A DNA stretch of 47,633 nucleotides from NCBI GenBank assembly GCA_020343675.1, contig CP070806.1:1-47633 (forward strand). The letters run 5' to 3'. Below, in pieces: positions 7,960-15,777 of this stretch. Numbering within the stretch: the stretch's first letter is position 1; every line of letters starts with the position of its first letter. The stretch comes from Phycisphaerales bacterium (GTDB taxonomy: Bacteria; Planctomycetota; Phycisphaerae; Sedimentisphaerales; Anaerobacaceae). The position numbers were made by a program, and so were the translations under genes. Under the pieces are notes generated by a model, which worked only from the letters and a program-made list of their open reading frames with translations, searched no databases and was not told the origin of the DNA.

Positions 7960-9068
7960 AGGCAAAAGACATTGCACTCAAAATCGACCAGATGTACCCG
8001 CTTGGGCTGGCCCAGGACTGGGACAATGTGGGATTGTTGGTTGGCGACCCGCAGAAGGCAGTCAGGGACATTCTGCTGACCATCGACGTTACGAACGACG
8101 TTGTCGCCGAGGCGAGGAGACTGAACATCGACCTGATTCTGAGCTATCATCCGGTGATCTGGGACGGACTGAAGAAAATCACCGCCGAATGGCCGACACG
8201 AGTTGTGTACGAGCTGGTCCGCTCAGGGATTGCAGTCTTTTCGATACATACGGCGCTGGATGCCGCTATTGGCGGCGTGAACGATGGCCTGGCCGAGATT
8301 GTTGGCATTGTGGAGGGCAAACCGATTGGCGATTACGTTCAATCTCCTGCCGGTGACAACTACAAACTTGTGGTCTTTGTCCCGGCTGAATCGCTCGCGG
8401 CGGTCTCCAATGCGGTCTTTGCGGCCGGCGCGGGGGCAATCGGCAACTACAGCCATTGCGGTTTTGGCGCCCAGGGGACGGGGACTTTTTTGCCTCAGGA
8501 AGGCGCGAAGCCGGCCATCGGCAGAAAAGGTAGATTGCAGAAGGTTGCCGAGATACGATTTGAGGCGATTGTCCCCGAGCAGAGCCTTGCCGATGTAATC
8601 GCCGCCATGAAAAAGGCGCATCCTTATGAGACACCGGCCTTTGACATTTTCAAACTGTACGATCCGCAGACGCCGTTCGGCCTGGGCCGGATCGGCGACT
8701 TGGGCCGGCCGATGCGACTGGCGCGGATCCTCGAGAGAGTCAAGGATGTCACCGGGGCCAAAGCCCTCGGCGTGATTGGGCAGGAGAATCGGCTGGTTAG
8801 ACGGGCAGCGGTTTGTGCCGGTTCGTGCGGTCCGATCATCAATTCAGTTATTGCCGCCGGGGCCGACTTGTATGTGACGGGGGAATTGAAGCATCATCAG
8901 GCATTGGCCGCACAGGAAGCCGGGCTGACATGTATTTGCCTCAGTCACACGGTCTCCGAACGGTTCATTTTGAAAAAAATCGCAAAACAGTTGCAAAAAC
9001 AGCTCAAAGGAATCAAAATTAGGGCCAGCAAGAAGGACGCCGACCCGTTTAAGTGGAAAAACGTATGA
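7956..9068 (+). CDS. Nif3-like dinuclear metal centre protein (DUF34 family)
   Basis: Nif3/YqfO proteins are widespread, bind two metal ions and have been linked to GTP cyclohydrolase-like folate chemistry and metal handling; no activity is firmly settled. The 370-residue product is the long form with an inserted PII-like domain between the two Nif3 halves (about 125-230). Metal ligands are visible: His65 in SYHPVIWDG, His98 and Asp102 in IHTALDAAIGGVNDGLA, and the C-terminal GELKHHQALAAQEAG with a later LSHTVSE. The ATG overlaps the pabC stop as ATGA and the stop overlaps scpB as ATGA, so translation is probably coupled. Its place after pabB-pabC fits a folate-related role (inference). Confidence 0.9.
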   Translation: MKAKDIALKIDQMYPLGLAQDWDNVGLLVGDPQKAVRDILLTIDVTNDVVAEARRLNIDLILSYHPVIWDGLKKITAEWPTRVVYELVRSGIAVFSIHTALDAAIGGVNDGLAEIVGIVEGKPIGDYVQSPAGDNYKLVVFVPAESLAAVSNAVFAAGAGAIGNYSHCGFGAQGTGTFLPQEGAKPAIGRKGRLQKVAEIRFEAIVPEQSLADVIAAMKKAHPYETPAFDIFKLYDPQTPFGLGRIGDLGRPMRLARILERVKDVTGAKALGVIGQENRLVRRAAVCAGSCGPIINSVIAAGADLYVTGELKHHQALAAQEAGLTCICLSHTVSERFILKKIAKQLQKQLKGIKIRASKKDADPFKWKNV

Positions 9069-9703
9069 CAGAAGAAACGCAGGAAGTACAGGAAGTAGAA
9101 AACGAACAGGAAATCGAGGATAACGGTTCTCAGACCCTTGAGGACGAACGTTCCGATGTTTCCCAGCCCGATCAGGATTTTGAGCCAACGGTCGAGTCGG
9201 TGGTGGAGGCGGTTCTGTTTGCCAGCGATGAGCCTCTTCCGGATGCCCGGCTGGCCAACATCGTCGAGACCAGTGCCAAGCAGGTTCGTGAATGTATTGA
9301 AAACTTGAATAACAAATACCGGGCGAACAATAGCGCCTTTCGGGTCGAGCAAATCGCCGGCGGCTACCAGATGCTTACGCTGAGCCCCTACAATCACTGG
9401 CTCAAGAAGCTGCTGCGGGTTCGCAGCGACAACAAGCTCAGCCCCGCCGCTCTGGAGACGCTCGCTATTATCGCTTATAAGCAGCCGGTCATACGCGCCG
9501 ACGTCGAAGCCATTCGAGGGGTGGCGGTCGGCGAGGTCATTCGGTCGCTCTGCTACAAGGGACTGGTCAAGATTGTGGGCCGGGCCGAAGTCCTGGGCCG
9601 ACCGATGTTGTACGGAACCACCAAGAGATTCCTGGAGGTCTTCGGCCTCAACACGCTCAAAGACCTGCCGAAAGTCGAAGAGCTCAAGAAGCCTCCGTCT
9701 TGA
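9065..9703 (+). CDS. scpB: Segregation and condensation protein B
   Basis: ScpB is the winged-helix kite subunit of the Smc-ScpA-ScpB condensin complex that organises and separates chromosomes. The 212-residue product has an acidic Glu/Gln-rich N-terminal tail (about 40 residues) and then the two winged-helix units: VEAVLFASDEPLPDARLANI and the well-conserved SPAALETLAIIAYKQPVIRADVEAIRGV, ending with EVLGRPMLYGTTKRFLEVFGL. The ATG overlaps the Nif3-like stop as ATGA; an in-frame GTG twelve bases earlier is possible but less likely. scpA and smc are not in the window. Confidence 0.95.
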   Translation: MTEETQEVQEVENEQEIEDNGSQTLEDERSDVSQPDQDFEPTVESVVEAVLFASDEPLPDARLANIVETSAKQVRECIENLNNKYRANNSAFRVEQIAGGYQMLTLSPYNHWLKKLLRVRSDNKLSPAALETLAIIAYKQPVIRADVEAIRGVAVGEVIRSLCYKGLVKIVGRAEVLGRPMLYGTTKRFLEVFGLNTLKDLPKVEELKKPPS

Positions 9704-9718
9704 ACTCAGACGGCGCAC

Positions 9719-9742
9719 AGCAGCGTCATACGGATAGCTGCT
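9719..9742. repeat. Inverted repeat between convergent scpB and hydrolase genes
   Basis: AGCAGC at 9719-9724 is complementary to GCTGCT at 9737-9742 with a 12-base loop. It lies in the 53-bp gap between two converging stop codons, the right place for a bidirectional terminator, but there is no T run on either side. Confidence 0.35.
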
Positions 9743-9756
9743 CTTGCTCGCCCAAG

Positions 9757-10959
9757 CTAATCCCAGGGCAGCTCCGCGGCGTCGCCGCTGACGGCGTGTG
9801 CAGGTCTGGGGTGAGCATCGTCAAAGGCGTACATATCCTCCTGCTTTTCGATGACAACGAAGCTCTCATCGATTGAGCCATCCGGCCGGCTTACCTTCTC
9901 AATCGAGAGCCTCAGGTGCTTTGCGAGAAACTTGTAGGCCCCGAGGCGCTTCGAGAGGCCGTAATCGTGCCCTTCATCCGGCAGATGAAGATACTCGACG
10001 TTATCCTGTGCCCCGAAGAGACGATAGACGTTGCCGATATAAGGGAATTCGACTTTGGGTGTGTTCTTGGTCCAGTCCTTTCCGTCGGAGATAAGTATCT
10101 GCGGGCGCGGCGCGGCCAGCGCGGCGATTTCCGTGTTGTTCGTCTCGTGGGTCTCACTCTTGTGGATGGGCATGCCGCTTTCGCAATTGCACCCGCCGAA
10201 GAAGTGCGACGAGACCATGACGGTGGGGACCGAGACGGCGACGCGGTCATCGACGGCTGTTAAGAGGAACGATTGAGTTCCGCCGCCTGAAGCGCCGGTG
10301 ATGGCAATGCGCTTGGGATCCACGTCCTTGCGGGAGGTCAGGAAATCGACCGCGCGGATGCTGTTCCAGAGTTGCAGTTTGAGGGTTTTGGGCCGCTTGT
10401 GGTCCCAGCCTGCATTCTTCCAGTCGCCGTATCCGACCATATCATAGGAGAAAACGACTGCTCCCATGCGGGCCAGCGTCGCACATCTGTTTTGCATGCC
10501 GGGTCGGAACCGGCCGTAGTTGCCGGCGCTGTTGAAATGTCCATGCGGACAAAGTACCGCGGCAAAAGGCCCCTTGCCCTCGCGAGGACGATATAGGTTC
10601 CCGGTTACAAAAACGCCGGGCAGGCTTTCAAACGCTGCGTTTTGGACGGTGTAGCCATCGTATTTGCGTTTGCTGTGAATTATGGGATTCAGCTCGCACT
10701 TCTCGGGCAGTGGCGAGAGTTCTGCTCCTGCGAGAATCCCTTCCCGAATCCGCTCGGCCCGGGCCTTCCATTGGCCTAAGTTAGAGTAGCTGAGGGCAAA
10801 CTTGGCGAGCTGCTCCTTGGCCTGCTCTTCCGTTTGATAATTTCCCTGGCACAACTGAGGTTTCCTTTCTTCAGCGCCCGGGGTCTGCATTGCTGAGAGC
10901 GCGAGCACTGATGCGCCGATGACAACTGTCCTGCGAATACTCCTTAATCGACCTTGCAT
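9757..10959 (-). CDS. Secreted alpha/beta hydrolase, esterase-like
   Basis: A 400-residue protein with a probable signal peptide ([21 protein letters not shown] at about 9-29) and an alpha/beta-hydrolase fold. The nucleophile is Ser224 in GASGG (222-226); the likely acid is Asp292 in ISDGKDW and the base His331 in EGHDYG. The segment [16 protein letters not shown] forms the oxyanion side. This pattern fits the acetyl-xylan-esterase-like or Abhydrolase_7-like families found beside polysaccharide lyases; the substrate is unknown. GGAG lies about eight bases before the ATG. It is 51 bp behind the heparinase-like gene and probably shares its transcript, so it may remove acyl or ester groups from the same polysaccharide (inference). 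Confidence 0.8.
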   Translation of the reverse strand: MQGRLRSIRRTVVIGASVLALSAMQTPGAEERKPQLCQGNYQTEEQAKEQLAKFALSYSNLGQWKARAERIREGILAGAELSPLPEKCELNPIIHSKRKYDGYTVQNAAFESLPGVFVTGNLYRPREGKGPFAAVLCPHGHFNSAGNYGRFRPGMQNRCATLARMGAVVFSYDMVGYGDWKNAGWDHKRPKTLKLQLWNSIRAVDFLTSRKDVDPKRIAITGASGGGTQSFLLTAVDDRVAVSVPTVMVSSHFFGGCNCESGMPIHKSETHETNNTEIAALAAPRPQILISDGKDWTKNTPKVEFPYIGNVYRLFGAQDNVEYLHLPDEGHDYGLSKRLGAYKFLAKHLRLSIEKVSRPDGSIDESFVVIEKQEDMYAFDDAHPRPAHAVSGDAAELPWD

Positions 10960-11010
10960 TTCTAATCTCCTGACAAAATATCTTTGAATATATTGGCATT
11001 ATCGGTTTGC

Positions 11011-12873
11011 TCACCACTGCGCCAGCGGTTGGAGCCGGACCGAACTGACGTCGCCGCTATCCTTCCACACGGGCGAGAGCAGGATCGCCACACGCACGCT
11101 GTTTCTCGCGTTCCGCCGCCGCACGAGCAGGCGACGCACGCCCTTGTTCGTTTTCTCAGGCGGCTCCCGCTCGGCGGACTCCACGGAAAACAGGGCACGC
11201 TCGGGGGATAGCAGCCGCGCAATCAACTCCTTGCCTTTGAGAGTCAGCCTTGCTGTTCTTCCTCTCCCGATGGTGATGTCCGCATCGGTGGTCATGGCCC
11301 AGATAAGCTCACAGGGATTGTCAATCTCGAATTCATCCTGGATGAGCACGGCGTTCCTGCCCTCCAGCATAGCGACGCCTCGCGTCACCTTCTTTGCGAA
11401 CTTCTCGTAGGCGCTCGTCAGGTCGATCAGGACGAAGGCCGAGGATTCGGTTGACTCGAATTTAACAAAGTGGGCCTCTGCCATCGGATCCTGGTCTTCG
11501 CCGCCGAGCAGTGGAACGCTGTGGCTTTGCGAATTCAGGCGGTAGTAATTCCAGCGTTGGCCGCCTCTTTTTTTATCCCAGTAGCCGGGCAGGTTGTAAT
11601 TGTCCGAGCCGAGGTCGCGGACCCATCGCACGCCAAGCGCGTCCATCTCGAAGTTGCCCAGGTCGAGATGGCCGTGATTGACCTGGTTGTAGCCGGCCTT
11701 AACGCCGATCCAAAGCGTCTCCGGGTCATCCCAGGCGCTGCGGAAGACGGCGACCTCGACAGGGCCGCCAAAATAGCGATCGAGGTCTCTGGCCGGCAGC
11801 ATCTCGCCCGGCTCCGGCATGTACCAGACCACGTGCTGCGGACTGGCTCGACGTTCTGCCAGCATCGCGCGCTCATCGTGAGCATAAAATGGATTGTCGA
11901 AGGTGCGGGCCAGCCAGAACATGCAGGGCATGGGCCGTCGTGAGCTTCTTTCTCCGACGTCGGCCAGATTCAGATAATACCCGGTCGGGCCGGCGGTATA
12001 GATGGGGAAATTTCCCGCCTCGGCAAGTCCGTCGATTTGCAGCAGGCCGAAGTCCTTACCCAGGGCGTCTTGCAGTGCGGCCAGACCATAAGCGGTGTAG
12101 CGCGTGGCATAGCTCCAGTAGCCGGGTCCTTCCCCCCACGCACCGTCGGGACCGTAGCTTTGCAGCGCGCGGGGCAGTGACCGCACCGCGGCGGGAATAA
12201 TCTGCTCGGCGTATTGCGGGTCTGATTCGGCGATGGCTAAAGCGCCGACAATCAATCCTCCGTTGCAGACCTGATTCCAGTTGTAATCGCTTCGGACCCA
12301 TCCGCGGTCCCTCTCATACACTTGCAACCCCGGCTCCAGGCCGTTCTTGATTAAGCCTGCCTTGATGGCTTCTCGTGTCCCGGCATCGAGGTAGGAATAG
12401 AGCCAGTCGTAACCCAGCCCGACGGCGTGGGACATTTCAGCCGTATCGAGAAAGTGCGATGGATTCCAGTCGTTGAACGCACAAACGGTCAGCATGTTTT
12501 CGGCAGCCTTTTGGGCGTACTTGTCCTCGCCCGTCCATCGGTAGGCCATGCCAAGCGCGTAAATGCGGCGCAGGCACTCTCTGCTGACACTGAGAAGTCG
12601 CGGGCCAATCTTGCGGTAAGTCAGCATCGGCTTTTCATAGCAGTCGTCTGCTTCGGCGAGGACATCCCACAGGCATTTTTGCAGAAGTTCATCTTGTCCA
12701 TGGCGGGCTTTGAGATTCTCAAGCCCGTCATCTTTGAGCATTAATCGGGGATGGTTCTTGTCGAGCGTTTCGAGGACTGCTGAAGAATCTACAGTGACCT
12801 GCCTGCCTTGAACCGGCACAAACCAGCAGCTCAGGATTGTCACCGCCGCAGCGAATTTGCACCTGTTCGCCAT
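11011..12873 (-). CDS. Heparinase II/III-like polysaccharide lyase, exported
   Basis: Family members cleave uronic-acid polysaccharides by beta-elimination. The 620-residue product has a short signal peptide (FAAAVTILSCWFVPVQG), an N-terminal alpha-helical toroid (about 40-340) with SDYNWNQVCNGG at 195-206 and DGAWGEGPGYW near 243-253, and a C-terminal beta-sandwich domain beginning about 370. The motif QVNHGHLDLGNF (397-408) carries the metal and catalytic His cluster of heparinase II/III proteins, and SQSHSVPLLGG follows at 448-458. A strong GGAGGT precedes the ATG. Substrate cannot be told from sequence; heparin itself is unlikely in this setting, whereas alginate-, ulvan- or other uronan-type targets are possible. 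The hydrolase gene follows in the same direction. Confidence 0.85.
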   Translation of the reverse strand: MANRCKFAAAVTILSCWFVPVQGRQVTVDSSAVLETLDKNHPRLMLKDDGLENLKARHGQDELLQKCLWDVLAEADDCYEKPMLTYRKIGPRLLSVSRECLRRIYALGMAYRWTGEDKYAQKAAENMLTVCAFNDWNPSHFLDTAEMSHAVGLGYDWLYSYLDAGTREAIKAGLIKNGLEPGLQVYERDRGWVRSDYNWNQVCNGGLIVGALAIAESDPQYAEQIIPAAVRSLPRALQSYGPDGAWGEGPGYWSYATRYTAYGLAALQDALGKDFGLLQIDGLAEAGNFPIYTAGPTGYYLNLADVGERSSRRPMPCMFWLARTFDNPFYAHDERAMLAERRASPQHVVWYMPEPGEMLPARDLDRYFGGPVEVAVFRSAWDDPETLWIGVKAGYNQVNHGHLDLGNFEMDALGVRWVRDLGSDNYNLPGYWDKKRGGQRWNYYRLNSQSHSVPLLGGEDQDPMAEAHFVKFESTESSAFVLIDLTSAYEKFAKKVTRGVAMLEGRNAVLIQDEFEIDNPCELIWAMTTDADITIGRGRTARLTLKGKELIARLLSPERALFSVESAEREPPEKTNKGVRRLLVRRRNARNSVRVAILLSPVWKDSGDVSSVRLQPLAQW

Positions 12874-12916
12874 GATTTACCTCCATTGAAGTCTGATTGG
12901 ATATATCTGACGCTAT

Positions 12917-12945
12917 GTTTTACAGAATAAAGTCCCCGGAATCAA
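12917..12945 (-). promoter_or_regulatory. Candidate promoter for the lyase-hydrolase operon
   Basis: Read on the minus strand, TTGATT (12940-12945) and TAAAAC (12917-12922) are separated by 17 bp, about 45 bp before the lyase start. Each box matches the sigma-70 consensus in four positions. Confidence 0.45.
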
Positions 12946-12958
12946 CTCAAAATTGGAT

Positions 12959-12988
12959 TTGACAAAGAAGCGGCTCAGTGCTAATTAT
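12959..12988 (+). promoter_or_regulatory. Candidate promoter for the Gfo/Idh/MocA gene
   Basis: A perfect TTGACA at 12959-12964 is followed after 18 bp by AATTAT (12983-12988), four matches to the -10 consensus. It would give a leader of about 60 bases to the ATG at 13054 and excludes the in-frame TTG at 12988 as start. It is back to back with the lyase promoter. Confidence 0.5.
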
Positions 12989-13053
12989 TGGCTCCAGGAT
13001 GGTCACACAGGTGGCCGCAGGAAGTTCGCATTGACTTTGTTAGAGACAATTCG

Positions 13054-14322
13054 ATGAGTAACAGACCCCAGGTTTGTATCGTCGGCGGTGGGATGATCAC
13101 CCATGTGCAGATTCTGCCGTCTATTTATCAGCTCCAGCGGCTTGGGCTTGTCGGGCAGGTCAGCGTCTGCGCGTTGAACAGCGCTCCGCTGCAGACGTTG
13201 GCACAGGATGCGACGCTCAAGAAGGCATTCCCCGGCCACAGCTTCACGGCTTGTCCCGCCCTGGATAGCGATCCGGAGCAGGATTTCCCCGATCTGTTCA
13301 GGGACGTTATTGCGAAGTTACCCAAGGGGTGTGTCGTGGTCGTTGCGGTGCCCGACCAGCTCCATTATCCGGTCATACAGGCCGCCCTGGCCGCCGATCA
13401 GCACATATGCTGTGTAAAGCCGCTGGTGTCAAAGCACTCACAGGCCGTTGAAATAGAAAAGAACGCCTATGACAAGGGACTTGTCGTAGGCATCGAATAC
13501 CACAAACGTCTCGACGACCGGGCTTTGATGGCTCGACGGCTCTACAAGGAGGGTAAGTTCGGGGAATTTCGTATCGGCCACGCCGAAATGAATGAACCTT
13601 ATTATTACCGCCATTCGAATTTCCAGAACTGGTGCACAGTGGAAAATTCCGATATGTTCACGTATGTCGGCTGCCATTACGTTGACCAGGTGCATTTTGT
13701 CACCGGACTGCTGCCCAGCAAGGTTTCTGTGTACGGCATAAAAGACACCTATCCCAACGGCAAGACGGGTTTCTTGTGGACGGATGCCCGCGTCATTTGG
13801 GAAAACGACGCGTGTCTGCACGTGACAAACGTCATGGGCTATCCCGACGAGGGCCCCGGCGGCAATTTTCAGGGCATCCGGATGTACTGCCGGGCCGAAG
13901 ACAAGAGCGGCATGCTCGTGCACAACGACCAGTACCGCGGCATTGAACACTGCTACGTGGAAAAGGGCGCCGAACCCGGAGACACATGCTACTGCGAGCC
14001 GAGTCCCGACTATTTCAAGTACATCGAGCTTGGCGGCGAAGGGCTCACGCCGGTCGGATACGGGTACCGCTCGATTGAGTACATACTCAAGAATATCTGT
14101 AAGTGCATTGAGGCGTCGGCGGGTGTTGATAGCAAACAGGCTCTGGCCCGAAGACAGAAGCTGATCAGGCAATTCGATGATGAAGGTGTCATGGCAACGC
14201 CCGCAAACAGCTCGTACAATGAGTTAGTCACCGAGGCGGCGCGGCTGTCTATTCTCAACGGCGGCAGAGACGTCCAAATCACCTATGGAAAAAATGCAGG
14301 CGTTAGTTTTGTCGAGCGTTGA
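13054..14322 (+). CDS. Gfo/Idh/MocA-family oxidoreductase
   Basis: These NAD(P)-dependent enzymes oxidise or reduce sugars, inositols and related compounds. The 422-residue product opens with a Rossmann strand and glycine loop CIVGGGMI (8-15). Lys122 in CVKPL matches the catalytic Lys of the EKP motif, with Val in place of Glu. GIEYHKR (147-153) and CHYVDQVHFVTG (207-218) supply the His and Asp usual in the active site. Length is at the upper end for the family. I use the ATG at 13054 because the promoter lies immediately upstream. A class III aminotransferase follows after 54 bases, suggesting that a keto product is aminated (inference). Substrate unknown. Confidence 0.85.
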   Translation: MSNRPQVCIVGGGMITHVQILPSIYQLQRLGLVGQVSVCALNSAPLQTLAQDATLKKAFPGHSFTACPALDSDPEQDFPDLFRDVIAKLPKGCVVVVAVPDQLHYPVIQAALAADQHICCVKPLVSKHSQAVEIEKNAYDKGLVVGIEYHKRLDDRALMARRLYKEGKFGEFRIGHAEMNEPYYYRHSNFQNWCTVENSDMFTYVGCHYVDQVHFVTGLLPSKVSVYGIKDTYPNGKTGFLWTDARVIWENDACLHVTNVMGYPDEGPGGNFQGIRMYCRAEDKSGMLVHNDQYRGIEHCYVEKGAEPGDTCYCEPSPDYFKYIELGGEGLTPVGYGYRSIEYILKNICKCIEASAGVDSKQALARRQKLIRQFDDEGVMATPANSSYNELVTEAARLSILNGGRDVQITYGKNAGVSFVER

Positions 14323-14376
14323 CGTGTATCGCTCGTCCTCAATTTTTCAGAACGATAGAAAGAAACCGGGATAAAG

Positions 14377-15765
14377 ATGGCCAAGGAATTTCCGCTTGTC
14401 ACAGCCGAAGTAAAGCCCATATCAACGAAATTTCGCAAACTCTCCGGATCTGTTCCAAACAGGGCCACGATTGAGCAGATCGAGAGACTTCGCGAGGCCG
14501 AGTCGGTCAGTATGCGAGGCCAGCCCCCGGTCATTTGGGATCGCGCTGAGGGAGTGAATGTTTACGACGCCCATGGCAACATGTGGCTGGATTTCTCATC
14601 GGGCGTGCTCGTGACCAACGCAGGCCACGGGCACAAAAGAATCGCCGATGCGATTATCCGCCAGGCATCCAAGCCGCTGTTGACCAGCTACTGTTTTCCC
14701 AACCAGCCGAGAATTGACCTTATGCGCAAGCTGCTTTCACTTGCGCCCCGGCCGTTGAATAAAGTGTTCGTGCTCAGCACCGGCGCCGAAGCCACCGAGT
14801 GCGCGCTGAAGCTGATGCGCACACATGGGCGAAAGACCGGCACCGACGCCAAGAGCATTATCGTCTCCTTCGATAATTCCTTTCACGGCAGGACTCTGGG
14901 TGCCCAGCAGATGGGAGGTGTGGGCAGCGGCTCAGCATGGATCAAGAATCTCGATCCTGAAATTGTCCACGTGCCGTTCCCCGACGGATTCCGCTGTGAA
15001 GATACGAGCTTCAAGCTGTTCGAGACAACGCTCGAGCGACTCCGGATCGAGCCGAAAAACGTGGCCGGCGTCATCAGCGAGACGTATCAGGGGGTCGGCC
15101 CCAATTTCATGCCCATGCAGTATGCGAAGGACCTGAGAGCATGGTGTACTGCACACGGTGCTCTTCTGTGTTTCGACGAGGTTCAGGCAGGTTTTGGCCG
15201 ATGCGGAACGCTATGGGGTTTCGAGCTCTATGATGTCGTGCCGGACCTATTCTGCATTGGCAAGGGATTCAGCAGCTCTCTGCCCATCAGCGGCGTTATC
15301 GGCAGGCAAGACGTGATGGATTTATATGGTCCCAACGAGATGACCAGCACACACTCGGGCAATCCCGTCTGCTGTGCGGCTGCGTTGGCGAGCATCGAGG
15401 TCATCGAACAGGAGAAGCTGGTTCAGAATGCGGCACACGTCGGGCGGACTCTCCAGGAGTGTTTGCAGCAAATAAAAAGCGAGTTTTCCGATGTTATCGG
15501 TTTCGCGCCGGGAGCGGGCCTGGTGGCCGGGCTGCTCATGGTCAAGAAAGGGACCAGAGACCCGGATTACGAGCTGGCCTGGAACATTGTCAATCTCTGC
15601 TTTCGCAAGGGTCTGCTGATGTTCGCGCCCGTCGGCGTAGGTGGGGGCTGCGTCAAGATAGCGCCGCCGCTGTGCATAAGCGAAGATGCGGTCAGAGAAG
15701 GTTGCCAGGTCATTCGCGAAGCCGTGCAAGAGGCGGTTCAGCAGATCCCCGTGTCGAATCTCTGA
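14377..15765 (+). CDS. Class III pyridoxal-phosphate aminotransferase
   Basis: Class III (ornithine/GABA-type) aminotransferases move an amino group from an amine or omega-amino acid to a keto acid or aldehyde. The 462-residue product has the expected elements: STGAEATECALKLMR (PLP phosphate pocket, about 134-148), NSFHGRTLGAQQMGG, the PLP-ring Asp267 in FDEVQAGFGR, and the Schiff-base Lys296 in CIGKGFSSSLPISGV, then THSGNPVCCAAA. Glu235 in SETYQGVG fits the family. It follows the Gfo/Idh/MocA gene on the same strand and ends only 12 bp from the converging kinase gene. Acetylornithine, GABA or an amino-sugar-like substrate are all possible; the neighbour favours a carbohydrate or cyclitol ketone (inference). 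Confidence 0.88.
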   Translation: MAKEFPLVTAEVKPISTKFRKLSGSVPNRATIEQIERLREAESVSMRGQPPVIWDRAEGVNVYDAHGNMWLDFSSGVLVTNAGHGHKRIADAIIRQASKPLLTSYCFPNQPRIDLMRKLLSLAPRPLNKVFVLSTGAEATECALKLMRTHGRKTGTDAKSIIVSFDNSFHGRTLGAQQMGGVGSGSAWIKNLDPEIVHVPFPDGFRCEDTSFKLFETTLERLRIEPKNVAGVISETYQGVGPNFMPMQYAKDLRAWCTAHGALLCFDEVQAGFGRCGTLWGFELYDVVPDLFCIGKGFSSSLPISGVIGRQDVMDLYGPNEMTSTHSGNPVCCAAALASIEVIEQEKLVQNAAHVGRTLQECLQQIKSEFSDVIGFAPGAGLVAGLLMVKKGTRDPDYELAWNIVNLCFRKGLLMFAPVGVGGGCVKIAPPLCISEDAVREGCQVIREAVQEAVQQIPVSNL

Positions 15766-15777
15766 GCCGGCTCGATT

